Positions 51,571 to 60,460 of a stretch of DNA of 64,000 nt are shown here, in pieces. Under the pieces are notes generated by a model. That model saw nothing but the letters and a program-made list of their open reading frames with translations, was not told the DNA's origin and did no database searches. The DNA lies in assembly GCF_030238365.1 (NCBI RefSeq), contig NZ_JASSOT010000051.1, forward strand, positions 1 to 64,000, given 5' to 3'. Both the position numbers and the translations under genes were made by a program. This DNA comes from Lelliottia wanjuensis. Lineage in GTDB: Bacteria; Pseudomonadota; Gammaproteobacteria; Enterobacterales; Enterobacteriaceae. Positions within the stretch are counted from its first letter, which is position 1; each line of letters starts with the position of its first letter.

Positions 51571-52497
51571 ATGGACGTTTACTCATCATTTCCTAATGTT
51601 ATAAACTTTAAGCGCTCAAACATTCCCATCCAAGGCATATATAAAAGATATGCTATTTTATTTGATAAAATAATATTCAATAGATACGGATGTCCAATAG
51701 GAAACAATAACTTATTCGCAAGCCTGCCTGAATATACATCAACTTTTGCAAGCGATGAAAAAGATTTAAAAGAGAAACTAAATCTTTCCAAAAATAAAAA
51801 ATTCCAAGATTTATTTATCGATTTATGGGATTTATTCGAAAACCCAGAAAGCTTAAATAATGAAGCCAGGAACTATGTTTCAGAACATCAAAGTGAGACC
51901 ATATCTAAATTTTCATGGGGACGTGCCCTCATAGACAAAGAGATGGGAATTCATAACCATAATAGTGAATATAAGGCAGCAAGCATAGTGTGGGGAGATA
52001 TTAGCTCCGATCTTGGATTTAATTTCCTATTGAAAAAAAACCATAAAAACCTTCATATTAACTTTGCCCCCGTGGTTGCCTCAGCGGTTAACTCAGTACA
52101 ACAAACATCCGACATACAAAATCTTTTCGCAACTGACCTAATCATCCCAAACTTTGAAGAACTAACCTGGGATCAAATTTTAGAATTAAGAGACGATAAA
52201 TATATTAAAGCATTTAGAAAAAAATATTTCTCCATCGAGAAGAATGACAAAAATATCGATTTAGAACTTAATTCTGATTTAGATGAAGCCTTATGGGATT
52301 TAGCCACACAAATAAGACCTAACATCACAAAATCCATTATGGAAGCAGTATTAAGCAACCTACCATTCCCTTCAATTGCAAATCCATTCGGAATTTATTA
52401 TGGAGCAAAAAATACATTAAGAAACATTGAAAATAAAAATAACCACTCTTGGGTGTATTTCATTCAATCGGCAAAAAAAACCAACATCATTAAATAA
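51571..52497 (+). CDS. Unknown third gene of the OLD/UvrD-like operon
   Basis: The 308-residue protein is soluble, rich in Lys, Asn and Ile, with no signal peptide or membrane segment and no motif I recognise. Features are YSSFPNVINFKRSNIPIQGI at the start and an Asn/Asp-rich middle. The ATG lies 1 nt after the helicase stop, so it is translationally coupled to it. Standard Gabija has two genes; a coupled third one is not part of the described system as I know it. It may be a sensor, a regulator, or a toxin or immunity factor of this variant. A strong hairpin terminates the operon just after it. Confidence 0.7.
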   Translation: MDVYSSFPNVINFKRSNIPIQGIYKRYAILFDKIIFNRYGCPIGNNNLFASLPEYTSTFASDEKDLKEKLNLSKNKKFQDLFIDLWDLFENPESLNNEARNYVSEHQSETISKFSWGRALIDKEMGIHNHNSEYKAASIVWGDISSDLGFNFLLKKNHKNLHINFAPVVASAVNSVQQTSDIQNLFATDLIIPNFEELTWDQILELRDDKYIKAFRKKYFSIEKNDKNIDLELNSDLDEALWDLATQIRPNITKSIMEAVLSNLPFPSIANPFGIYYGAKNTLRNIENKNNHSWVYFIQSAKKTNIIK

Positions 52498-52499
52498 TT

Positions 52500-52541
52500 C
52501 AATTCGCTATTGCCCAATATCTTTTAAGCAATAGCGAATTG
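52500..52541. terminator. 14-bp perfect inverted repeat between convergent genes
   Basis: CAATTCGCTATTGC (52500-52513) is complementary to GCAATAGCGAATTG (52528-52541) around a 14-nt loop rich in A/T. It lies between the converging genes at 51571 and 52571 and most likely terminates both. Confidence 0.75.
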
Positions 52542-52570
52542 TAAACATTTCCAACCAAAATATGTAAACA

Positions 52571-53101
52571 CTACTCTTTTGGAATCATTTTTAGTATATC
52601 CATTCTAGATTCCATTAATATACCACCAAGAAAACTACTTTTTGAGGCAAAATAACCTGTTGCACCACCCATATTGCCAATCTGTTTTAATAGCCGCTGC
52701 CTTGTAGCATATGCGGGTTTCACTCTATTATAAACATCTTCCCACCAAACAACCCCATACTTAGCAATTATCTTTTTTTTTATTCTTTTAAAATACTCTC
52801 GACTATCCTGACCATTATAAGATGCAAGTTGACTAGCCCAGATCATTTTTTTATGTAGAGAAAGTGGTTCAAAATCTCTTTTAATTAATTCTTCTTGTAT
52901 GTCTGGATGTAAAAGCAAAGAGCCATCGCCTATTTTGCGCTTTATCCATAATTTTATGGCTAGTTTATAAATAAGTTTTTTAAATTCCTTATCAACTTTT
53001 GATAACTCTGAACACTTTGACCAATCCTCAAGGTTATCTTGCAAACTTAATTCTTCAATTATATAGTTATATTGGTGAACATCTTCATTCCTAATAGTCA
53101 T
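52571..53101 (-). CDS. Unknown protein, possibly with glycine-rich C-terminus
   Basis: The 176-residue protein is Lys- and Ile-rich and shows no motif or signal peptide that I recognise. The N-terminal half appears helical (IIEELSLQDNLEDWSKCSEL, then SKVDKEFKKLI), and the C-terminal part has MGGATGYFASKSSFLGGILM. It runs towards the OLD/UvrD-like operon and is separated from it by the hairpin at 52500-52541. AT-rich composition matches its neighbours, so it likely arrived with them. Not identified. Confidence 0.55.
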   Translation of the reverse strand: MTIRNEDVHQYNYIIEELSLQDNLEDWSKCSELSKVDKEFKKLIYKLAIKLWIKRKIGDGSLLLHPDIQEELIKRDFEPLSLHKKMIWASQLASYNGQDSREYFKRIKKKIIAKYGVVWWEDVYNRVKPAYATRQRLLKQIGNMGGATGYFASKSSFLGGILMESRMDILKMIPKE

Positions 53102-53282
53102 ATCTTTATCCTGATTTCAGACAAGCCATAATTATCAAATCTTAACATTGCATGCGCCTTAACCTATAAAAGCATCATACCAAAATTAAACCTAATGCCG
53201 AAAATATTGAAGAGGAGAATGAAATCCAACTGACGACATTATTTTTGCAAACCTCATGCACACCAGATTAGCTATAGCCGAA

Positions 53283-54299
53283 CTATTTTGTGCACTTAAG
53301 TGAAATTAAGTATCTAAGCAACAAAAAATCATCTGGCGCTTCAAAATCTAAATATCCACCTTCTCTCATATAGCATTGAGCAATTCTAGGGTGTCCAAAC
53401 GCCTCAGGGGGTAATGGGTTCTTTGCAAAAGGATTATGAAGCACATACAAACCATCCAAAAGGTGTTCTTTATAGTCACATTTTTGTGCTGTATGGACAT
53501 TTGGATAAATAGAGTCTGGATTAGGGGTGAATGTCTGAAAAACAGTTGGAGCGGATGGATTATCAGCCAGCGCTCTTAATTTACCCCAAGTTGCTAAGCT
53601 ACTATAAATGACTGCACTAACATCTGAAAAATCAGGAGTGCAAAATAGTCCGATATCAATCTCAGTACGTCCATTCTTTAGAGCAGTATCGACATTATAA
53701 GAAATAACCTGTTCTGCGTTTGATGCCATCGTTGCTTCTTCATCATGATACAGGCCATACATCGCTGCAAGAATCGGTCTGCTAGCAGAAAAATGAGAGA
53801 AAGGTCTGTCGAATGAAGCAATTGCTATGACGAATGGTTTATTCCTGCATTGCTCAAGTTTTGAGTAGCGCTCTCTTAGCTTATTTACTTTCCCCATGAA
53901 ACTATTGGTTATACGGATCGCTGCCTGAGAGTTGAATTCATTAAATCCCCCCAATTTTGTATTATTATCAAAGCTGTGAGCATGTGGTTGTCCTATAGCA
54001 GGTAATGCAATTGTAGCTTCAATACAAAACTCGTGATCTCTAACTATTACAAAATCAGGAGCATCAAATGAGAAGTCACAAATATGCCCAATTTCTTTCA
54101 TATACGCATGTATATATAGTTCCCAAAGGCATGGTTCGAAGGTCGTCTGAAATTCTTTAACGAATTTACCATCTCTATCCTTTAACCCTTGGGCCCATTT
54201 ATTTAAAACATCACGCTCAGCCCAGTATTCATCTTCTTTAATCATTTTATATATTGGGTGTTGTTTATCTAATGAAACCACATCGGTAAATAAGTCCAT
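53283..54299 (-). CDS. Possible PD-(D/E)xK-type nuclease of unknown role
   Basis: The 338-residue protein contains a pattern typical of restriction-like folds near its N-terminus: TTFEPCLWELYIHAYMKEIG (residues 52-71) then a strand with Asp82 in DAPDFVIVRD and Glu94 in EFCIEATIA. The canonical Lys of ExK is Thr here, as in some divergent families. A middle region includes RNKPFVIAIASFDRPFSHFS. No methylase is nearby. It is separated from the 52571 gene by 181 nt with no gene. Assignment is by motif only and needs structure comparison. Composition is AT-rich like its neighbours. Confidence 0.55.
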   Translation of the reverse strand: MDLFTDVVSLDKQHPIYKMIKEDEYWAERDVLNKWAQGLKDRDGKFVKEFQTTFEPCLWELYIHAYMKEIGHICDFSFDAPDFVIVRDHEFCIEATIALPAIGQPHAHSFDNNTKLGGFNEFNSQAAIRITNSFMGKVNKLRERYSKLEQCRNKPFVIAIASFDRPFSHFSASRPILAAMYGLYHDEEATMASNAEQVISYNVDTALKNGRTEIDIGLFCTPDFSDVSAVIYSSLATWGKLRALADNPSAPTVFQTFTPNPDSIYPNVHTAQKCDYKEHLLDGLYVLHNPFAKNPLPPEAFGHPRIAQCYMREGGYLDFEAPDDFLLLRYLISLKCTK

Positions 54300-54640
54300 T
54301 TCTAATTCCTCAGATGGTAAACCGTGAGTATTCTACAGGAGTTGCTCTAGGAAAAGAGCTTTTTAAATCAAAAATCTTCTACATTGCAGGAATAAATTCA
54401 TTACCCAAAAACCATCCGGATTCCTGTAAACCCGAATCCGAATGAGTGGATAGAATAGGTAGATTGTGTTACACCATCCTCACTACATCAAGCCTGTTTG
54501 AGTACTACACGGAACTGCACATATTGCAATAAAGAAGATAATCTCTCCTAAAGCTTAACGCGAGCTAATATCAAAAAAATCACTGTCAGTCCCTCCATTT
54601 TGAAGGTACCAAACTTAAGATTGTGATCCTTTCTGTCCGC
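54300..54640. other. Intergenic region between nuclease-like gene and integrase
   Basis: This 341-nt AT-rich stretch carries no gene that I can support. It holds the promoter of the nuclease-like gene on the right side and downstream sequence of the integrase gene on the left. Confidence 0.5.
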
Positions 54641-55852
54641 TTAAACAGTTGTATTGAAAGAAGCAATTATGAGTCCAGATAATCCAATACTACCAATGTA
54701 ATCCGCATACCACTGCATCATCTCCCTCCGCCCTTCCAGATACAACGCATGGTTGTACGTCCCGCGAATCGCATTCTTATCGACATGCGCAAGCTGGGTT
54801 TCAATCCATGCCGAAATGAACCCTTCCTCGTGCAAAATCGTACTCATCGTGTGACGGAAACCATGCCCCGTTACCTTCCCCTTATACCCAATCCGCTTAA
54901 ACACCTGATTAATACTCGCTTCGCTCATCGTTTTGCGGGGATCATTCCTCCCAGGAAACACAAGAGGATATTGCCCAGACATCACTTTGAGCTGCTGTAC
55001 GATCTCTAGTGCTTGGGTAGACAGGGGCACGAGGTGAGGCCGTTTCATCTTCATACGCTCTGCAGGTATTTCCCACACCGCTTTTTCAAGGTCAAACTCA
55101 CTCCAGAAAGCACCTCGAAGCTCGCCGGTGCGAACTCCCGTAAGGATCAGCAGACGAGCAGCAAGAACAACTAACGGGCTTCCTGTATAGCCTGCGAGAG
55201 CTTTAAAGAAGTCTGGTAACTCCTCAACAGTAAGGAAGGGATAATGCTTCGATTCATGCCCTGACATCGCGCTGGTTAGATCCGCTGCAGGATTGTATTC
55301 CGCACGACCGGTAACGATGGCGTAACGAAAGACTTCGCTGCAGCGCTGGCGAACCTTCTTGGCCTTCTCTGTCGCGCCACGGCTTTCCATACGACGCAGC
55401 ACATTCAGCAGAACCAGTGGTTTGATTTCATTCACCGGCTGCTGGCCGATATAAGGGAAAATATCTTTGTTAAAGGCTTCGATAATGTCGGAGGCATAGC
55501 CTTCTGACCACCGGCTTACCTTCGTGCCGTGCCACTCAAGCGCCACAGACTGAAACGTGTTGTTGAGCTGCACATCGCGAACCAGCTTTTCTTCTTTCTT
55601 TGCGAAAGACGGATCGATACCCTCGGCCAGCTTTTTCTTAGCTTCATCACGCAGTGCCCTCGCTTGTGCAAGGGACACTGCCGGATAGACACCAAAAGCC
55701 ATACGCTTCTCTTTTCCATTGAATCGATATTTCATCCGCCAGTATCGTGAACCAGAAGGAACAACTTCAAGATACAAGCCTGCACCATCTGCTAGCTTGT
55801 AGGCTTTCTCTCTGGGTTTAGCAGCATCTACCTGTCGTGCATTAAGCTTCAT
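54641..55852 (-). CDS. P4-type tyrosine integrase of the island
   Basis: The 403-residue integrase recombines the island into thrW. The N-terminal arm-binding domain reads KLNARQVDAAKPREKAYKLA, and the catalytic residues are visible: Arg in LTGVRTGELRGAFWSEFD, His-Arg in GHGFRHTMSTI, His in QLAHVDKNAIRG, and Tyr in GTYNHALYLEG. The frame opens at 55891, but ATG 55850-55852 is best placed: AGGGAG lies 9 nt upstream, whereas the ATG at 55859 would touch it. Both candidate starts lie in an ATGCCCCCA motif. It points away from the tRNA, with its 5' end beside the att site. Confidence 0.93.
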   Translation of the reverse strand: MKLNARQVDAAKPREKAYKLADGAGLYLEVVPSGSRYWRMKYRFNGKEKRMAFGVYPAVSLAQARALRDEAKKKLAEGIDPSFAKKEEKLVRDVQLNNTFQSVALEWHGTKVSRWSEGYASDIIEAFNKDIFPYIGQQPVNEIKPLVLLNVLRRMESRGATEKAKKVRQRCSEVFRYAIVTGRAEYNPAADLTSAMSGHESKHYPFLTVEELPDFFKALAGYTGSPLVVLAARLLILTGVRTGELRGAFWSEFDLEKAVWEIPAERMKMKRPHLVPLSTQALEIVQQLKVMSGQYPLVFPGRNDPRKTMSEASINQVFKRIGYKGKVTGHGFRHTMSTILHEEGFISAWIETQLAHVDKNAIRGTYNHALYLEGRREMMQWYADYIGSIGLSGLIIASFNTTV

Positions 55853-55880
55853 TGGGGGCATCTCCCTGGACCGAACACAG

Positions 55881-55903
55881 AATGCCCCCACTTATGCCCC
55901 CAA
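55881..55903. repeat. Paired ATGCCCCCA motif near the integrase end
   Basis: Two direct copies of ATGCCCCCA, 12 nt apart, match the pair at 21382-21404 closely. They lie just upstream of the integrase gene; a third inverted copy covers its candidate start codon at 55853-55861. They could be arm-type sites and also autoregulate the integrase. Confidence 0.55.
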
Positions 55904-56004
55904 CTGCGACTTGATTTCGGTTGAGTCCAGCTGATAACAGGAGATAAGATACGGGCCATAAACCGCAGTATACGGGCTTTTAGTTGATTTCGGTAGACCT
56001 GGGG

Positions 56005-56032
56005 AGAGTTTGAAATGGTGCCGATAATAGGA
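56005..56032. repeat. Island end repeat (att site at thrW)
   Basis: This 28-bp copy begins AGAGTTTGAAATGGTG and ends CCGATAATAGGA. It overlaps the 3' end of thrW (56016-56032) and extends 11 nt beyond it. The second copy at 21295-21321 lacks one C. Confidence 0.88.
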
Positions 56033-56091
56033 GTCGAACCTACGACCTTCGCATTACGAATGCGCTGCTCTACCAACTGAGCTATATCGGC
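56016..56091 (-). tRNA. thrW: tRNA-Thr (anticodon CGU)
   Basis: The 76-nt gene starts GCCGATATAGCTCAGTTGG on the minus strand and ends ATCGGCACCA, with CCA encoded. Acceptor stem GCCGATA pairs with TATCGGC; the anticodon loop in GCATTCGTAATGC gives CGU; the T-loop GGTTCGACTCC is standard. It reads threonine ACG codons. As in E. coli it lies next to proA and serves as an integration site, here of the island to its left. Confidence 0.97.
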
Positions 56092-56202
56092 CCTGAGAGG
56101 CCGGTTACGAGCGTAACCACGGTGCAAAAGGTTAAAACTAACGGGGTGATGCGTCAATGGCCTTGCGAATCAAATGCCTAATTTTGCATCACCCTCGTTT
56201 AT

Positions 56203-57456
56203 TTACGCACGAATCGTATCATCGCCGAAGCCGATCCACTTGTAGGTGGTCAGCGCTTCCAGACCCATCGGGCCGCGGGCGTGTAGTTTTTGCGTGCTGA
56301 CCGCCACTTCGGCACCCAGTCCAAACTGACCGCCGTCGGTGAAGCGCGTTGAGGCGTTGACGTAGACTGCCGAAGAGTCCACTTCATTGATAAAGCGATC
56401 GGCGTTGCGCAGGGTGCGGGTCAGAATCGCGTCGGAGTGCTGCGTGCCGTGGGCGCGAATGTGGGCGATGGCATCGTCCAGATCGGCAACCACTTTCACA
56501 TTCAGATCCAGCGACAGATACTCGTCGTCATACTGTTCCGCTTTCACCGCTTCCACTTTGGCCGGGCCATCTTTCAGCAGTGCCAGCGCGTTGTCATCCG
56601 CATGCAGCGTCACGCCGCTCTCGGCCATTTGCTGACTTAGCGCAGGCAAGAACGTCTTTGCGATACCCTGATGCACCAGCAGTGTTTCAACGGTGTTGCA
56701 GGTGCTCGGACGCTGGGTTTTAGCATTGACGATAATCTTCAGCGCTGGCGCTAATTCGGCGCTCTCATCCACCAGGATATGACACACGCCAATCCCGCCG
56801 GTGATCACCGGAATGGTCGACTGTTCGCGGCACAGCTTGTGCAGACCTGCACCGCCGCGTGGGATCAGCATGTCGATGTATTTGTCCATGCGCAGCATTT
56901 CATTGACCAGCGCGCGATCCGGACTTTCGATGGCCTGAACCGCACCGGCTGGCAGGCCGCACTCTTCCAGCGCCTGCTGAATGACTTTCACGGTCGCCGC
57001 GTTGGTGCGCCACGTCTCTTTCCCGCCGCGCAGAATTGCCGCGTTACCCGTTTTCAGACACAGGGATGCGACGTCGACGGTCACGTTCGGGCGCGCTTCA
57101 TAAATCACGCCGATGACGCCGAGCGGCACGCGGCGGCGTTCGATGCGCAGGCCGCTGTCGAGCAGCCCGCCATCAATCACCTGCCCGACCGGGTCGGCCA
57201 GATTACAGACCTGACGCACGTCGTCGGCGATACTTTTCAGGCGCGCAGGGTTCAGCGCCAGACGATCGAGCATTGCCTCGCTCAGGCCGTTGTTGCGCGC
57301 GTCGGCTAAATCCTGCTCGTTGGCGAGTAAAATTTGCGGCGACTGAGCTTCCAGATAGTCAGCGATTTTTTCCAGAACGCGGTTTTTCTCGCGACTGGAA
57401 AGGAGCGCCAGTTTATAAGAGGCGGCTTTGGCAGCTGCGCCCATTTGTTCCAGCAT
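56203..57456 (-). CDS. proA: Glutamate-5-semialdehyde dehydrogenase (gamma-glutamyl phosphate reductase)
   Basis: ProA reduces gamma-glutamyl phosphate with NADPH to glutamate semialdehyde in proline synthesis. The 417-residue protein has the family length and its conserved regions, such as [33 protein letters not shown] and the catalytic Cys in [13 protein letters not shown]. It lies 10 nt downstream of proB in the standard operon and directly upstream of thrW. A small GGTTAC/GTAACC hairpin lies between proA and thrW. Confidence 0.98.
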   Translation of the reverse strand: MLEQMGAAAKAASYKLALLSSREKNRVLEKIADYLEAQSPQILLANEQDLADARNNGLSEAMLDRLALNPARLKSIADDVRQVCNLADPVGQVIDGGLLDSGLRIERRRVPLGVIGVIYEARPNVTVDVASLCLKTGNAAILRGGKETWRTNAATVKVIQQALEECGLPAGAVQAIESPDRALVNEMLRMDKYIDMLIPRGGAGLHKLCREQSTIPVITGGIGVCHILVDESAELAPALKIIVNAKTQRPSTCNTVETLLVHQGIAKTFLPALSQQMAESGVTLHADDNALALLKDGPAKVEAVKAEQYDDEYLSLDLNVKVVADLDDAIAHIRAHGTQHSDAILTRTLRNADRFINEVDSSAVYVNASTRFTDGGQFGLGAEVAVSTQKLHARGPMGLEALTTYKWIGFGDDTIRA

Positions 57457-57466
57457 GATTGGCTCC

Positions 57467-58570
57467 TTAGCGAATGATCATATCGTCACGATGCACAGCA
57501 ACCGGGCCATATTCGTAGCCCAGAATCGCGTCGATTTGCTGTGAGTGATGCCCGGCAATGCGCCTCAGCGCGTCGCTGTTGTAGCGGCTGACGCCGTGGG
57601 CAATATCGCGACCTTCAAGATTGCAGATACGAATCACTTCACCACGGGAGAAGTTACCTGTCACGCTTTTAATTCCTTTCGGAAGTAATGAACTCCCTCT
57701 TTCCAGAATCGCCGAGGTCGCCCCTTCATCCACGGTGATTTCACCGGCTGGCGGTGCGCCAAAGATCCAGCGTTTGCGGTTTTCCAGGGGAGAAGCCTGA
57801 GCGTGGAAACGGGTGCCGACGGAGAGGCCTTCCATCACGTCGCCAATCACGCCCGGACGGCTGCCCGCAGCGATGATAGTGTCGATACCCGCACGGCACG
57901 CCACATCGGCGGCCTGCAGCTTGGTACCCATTCCGCCGGTGCCCAGCCCGGAAACGCTGTCTCCGGCGATGGCGCGCAGGGCGTCATCGATGCCGTGCAC
58001 ATCTTTAATCAGCTGTGCTTCCGGATTATTACGCGGGTCGGCAGTGAACAGACCCTGCTGATCCGTGAGCAGCAGCAGTTTATCCGCACCGGCCAGAATC
58101 GCCGCCAGTGCCGAGAGGTTATCGTTATCGCCGACTTTGATTTCAGCCGTCGCCACCGCGTCGTTCTCGTTAATGACCGGAACGATGTTGTTATCCAGCA
58201 GCGCACGCAGGGTGTCGCGCGCGTTCAGGAAGCGCTCCCGGTCTTCCATGTCGGCGCGAGTCAGCAGCATCTGCCCGATGTGAATGCCATAGATAGAGAA
58301 CAGCTGTTCCCACAGTTGAATCAGACGGCTTTGCCCGACCGCGGCCAGCAGCTGTTTAGAGGCGATGGTGGCGGGGAGTTCGGGGTAGCCCAGATGTTCA
58401 CGCCCGGCGGCAATCGCCCCTGACGTAACAATCACAATACGATGACCTGCGGCATGAAGCTGTGCGCACTGGCGGACAAGTTCAACAATGTGGGCGCGAT
58501 TAAGGCGGCGCGATCCGCCTGTTAAAACACTGGTACCGAGTTTTACGACCAGCGTCTGGCTGTCACTCAT
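57467..58570 (-). CDS. proB: Glutamate 5-kinase
   Basis: ProB phosphorylates glutamate in the first step of proline synthesis and is feedback-inhibited by proline. The 367-residue product equals the E. coli length, with the kinase domain ([40 protein letters not shown]) and a C-terminal PUA domain ([14 protein letters not shown] [19 protein letters not shown]). The frame opens at 58609, but ATG 58568-58570 ([12 protein letters not shown]) is the family start. It is the first gene of proBA and divergent from phoE. Confidence 0.98.
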   Translation of the reverse strand: MSDSQTLVVKLGTSVLTGGSRRLNRAHIVELVRQCAQLHAAGHRIVIVTSGAIAAGREHLGYPELPATIASKQLLAAVGQSRLIQLWEQLFSIYGIHIGQMLLTRADMEDRERFLNARDTLRALLDNNIVPVINENDAVATAEIKVGDNDNLSALAAILAGADKLLLLTDQQGLFTADPRNNPEAQLIKDVHGIDDALRAIAGDSVSGLGTGGMGTKLQAADVACRAGIDTIIAAGSRPGVIGDVMEGLSVGTRFHAQASPLENRKRWIFGAPPAGEITVDEGATSAILERGSSLLPKGIKSVTGNFSRGEVIRICNLEGRDIAHGVSRYNSDALRRIAGHHSQQIDAILGYEYGPVAVHRDDMIIR

Positions 58571-58759
58571 GATTCTCTGCCATTCAACAATAAGGGAAAA
58601 TGATGTCAATCAGACGTTTTAACAGGACTCAGCGCCGTTGCCAACTGCTGGCGCACTGAGCACGCCACTTTGTTGCGCGGGATCAGGAAGCGTAGCGGCA
58701 GATTTTGACAGATTTATGACTGAAAAAATAAAACATACTTTTTTAAACATATTCTTACT

Positions 58760-58777
58760 TTGTCATAAAACCTTCAC
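58760..58777 (+). promoter_or_regulatory. Pho-box-like site upstream of phoE
   Basis: TTGTCATAAAACCTTCAC fits the PhoB consensus CTGTCATAAATCTGTCAC at most positions and lies about 100 nt before the phoE start, consistent with phosphate-starvation control. The rest of 58571-58876 is AT-rich and holds the proBA promoter in the other direction. Confidence 0.65.
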
Positions 58778-58876
58778 CCGCAGACGATAAAACCCTTCCT
58801 GTTTTTCACGGGGTAATAAGCCGAATCTTATTGCTCAGCGAATATTAGCGCGTTTTATAAAACATCAGGATTGAAA

Positions 58877-59929
58877 ATGAAAAAGAGCACTCTGGCATTA
58901 GTGGTAATGGGCGTAGTGGCTTCCGCATCTGTACACGCAGCTGAAGTTTATAATAAAAACGGTAATAAACTGGACGTGTACGGCAAAGTAAAAGCAATGC
59001 ATTACCTGAGTGATGACGATACTAAAGACGGCGACCAGACTTACGTCCGTTTTGGTTTTAAAGGCGAAACCCAAATTAACGATCAGCTGACCGGTTATGG
59101 CCGTTGGGAAGCTGAATTCTCCGGCAACAAAGCCGAGAGCGATTCCACGCAGAAAACCCGTCTGGCCTTTGCGGGTGTGAAGCTGAAAGACTTCGGCTCT
59201 TTCGACTATGGCCGTAACCTCGGCGCACTGTATGACGTGGAAGCCTGGACCGATATGTTCCCGGAATTCGGCGGCGACTCTTCCGCGCAGACCGATAACT
59301 TCATGACTAAGCGTGCCACTGGTCTTGCGACCTATCGCAACACCGACTTCTTCGGCGCGATCGATGGCCTGGACATGACCCTCCAGTATCAGGGCAAAAA
59401 CGAAGGTCGCGATCCTAAGAAACAGAACGGTGACGGCTTCGGTACCTCTCTGACTTACGACTTCGGTGGCAGCGATTTCGCCGTCAGCGGCGCGTACACC
59501 AACTCTGACCGTACCAACGCACAGAACCTGCTGGCGCGCGGCGAAGGCGATAAAGCGGAAGCCTGGGCAACCGGTCTGAAATATGACGCCAACGATATTT
59601 ACCTGGCGGCGATGTATTCTGAAACCCGTAATATGACCCCAATTTCCGGTGGCTTCGCCAATAAAGCGCAGAACTTCGAAGTGGTCGCACAATATCAGTT
59701 CGATTTCGGTCTGCGTCCTTCCCTGGGCTATGTCCAGTCTAAAGGTAAGGATATTGAAGGTATCGGCGATGAAGACATCGTGAAATACATCGACGTCGGC
59801 GCGACCTATTATTTCAACAAAAATATGTCCGCGTTTGTTGATTATAAAATCAACCAGCTGGACGACGATAATAAACTGGGCGTGAGCAGCGATGATATCG
59901 TTGCCGTCGGTATGACCTACCAGTTCTGA
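58877..59929 (+). CDS. phoE: Outer-membrane phosphoporin PhoE
   Basis: PhoE is an anion-preferring trimeric porin of the outer membrane. The 350-residue precursor begins [20 protein letters not shown] and is cleaved before [20 protein letters not shown]. Sixteen-strand porin features follow, with loop L3 containing [15 protein letters not shown] and the C-terminal Phe of GMTYQF. The frame opens with TTG at 58871; the ATG at 58877 is the family start, behind CAGGATTGAAA. A Pho-like box lies upstream and a terminator downstream. It is distinguished from OmpC/OmpF by its place between proB and crl and the pho-type promoter. Confidence 0.95.
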   Translation: MKKSTLALVVMGVVASASVHAAEVYNKNGNKLDVYGKVKAMHYLSDDDTKDGDQTYVRFGFKGETQINDQLTGYGRWEAEFSGNKAESDSTQKTRLAFAGVKLKDFGSFDYGRNLGALYDVEAWTDMFPEFGGDSSAQTDNFMTKRATGLATYRNTDFFGAIDGLDMTLQYQGKNEGRDPKKQNGDGFGTSLTYDFGGSDFAVSGAYTNSDRTNAQNLLARGEGDKAEAWATGLKYDANDIYLAAMYSETRNMTPISGGFANKAQNFEVVAQYQFDFGLRPSLGYVQSKGKDIEGIGDEDIVKYIDVGATYYFNKNMSAFVDYKINQLDDDNKLGVSSDDIVAVGMTYQF

Positions 59930-59943
59930 TATTGGATAAAAAA

Positions 59944-59974
59944 GAACCCGGCGCAAAAGTGGCCGGGTTTTTTA
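59944..59974 (+). terminator. Rho-independent terminator of phoE
   Basis: AACCCGGC pairs with GCCGGGTT around GCAAAAGTG, followed by TTTTATT. It lies 15 nt after the phoE stop. Confidence 0.9.
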
Positions 59975-60001
59975 TTGTCTGTCGCTTAGGCGGGTAAAGC
60001 G

Positions 60002-60403
60002 TTAAGCGGAGAGCTTAACCTGCTGGTTAGTGAAGTCATCAGCGGGTTCGAGCTTTAAATCCAGCGTCGCCAGCAGTTCGCGCGCTCTGTCGTGGAAACC
60101 ACGCAGGGTCAACTCCAGACGATCGATCACTTCCTGATCTTTGATAGTTGTCGCTTCCCAGTGGCCATCTTTGTTAAACAAACCAAAGTGATAGCTATAG
60201 GTAAAACGCTTCTCTTCCGCGTTCATCTCCATCCACCAGCCCCAGAACTCCCGTTTTTCGGGTGCAGGCTTCACGTTGACGCAAACAGCCAGGCAGTCGA
60301 AAAAAAAGCGATTCTCTTCACACTGCTCTTCTCGAATATACGGGCCAAGAGCCATGAACTTCTTAATCAGTCTACTTTTCGGGTGTCCACTCGGTAACGT
60401 CAT
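60002..60403 (-). CDS. crl: Sigma factor-binding protein Crl
   Basis: Crl binds sigma-S (RpoS) and helps it form holoenzyme, favouring stationary-phase genes and curli. The 133-residue product equals the E. coli length: [20 protein letters not shown], then the conserved core [20 protein letters not shown]. The frame opens at 60427, but ATG 60401-60403 (MTLPSGHP), with AAGGAGATCGCA upstream, is the family start. It is convergent with phoE. Confidence 0.97.
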   Translation of the reverse strand: MTLPSGHPKSRLIKKFMALGPYIREEQCEENRFFFDCLAVCVNVKPAPEKREFWGWWMEMNAEEKRFTYSYHFGLFNKDGHWEATTIKDQEVIDRLELTLRGFHDRARELLATLDLKLEPADDFTNQQVKLSA

Positions 60404-60460
60404 TGCGATCTCCTTTTGTGAAGCCACTGTTTTACCAAACCATCAAAATTTAGCAATCTA

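Noticed and set aside
58898..59956. 352-codon frame antisense to phoE
   Set aside because: It mirrors phoE codon usage on the opposite strand; the phoE protein is unmistakable and the antisense product resembles nothing.
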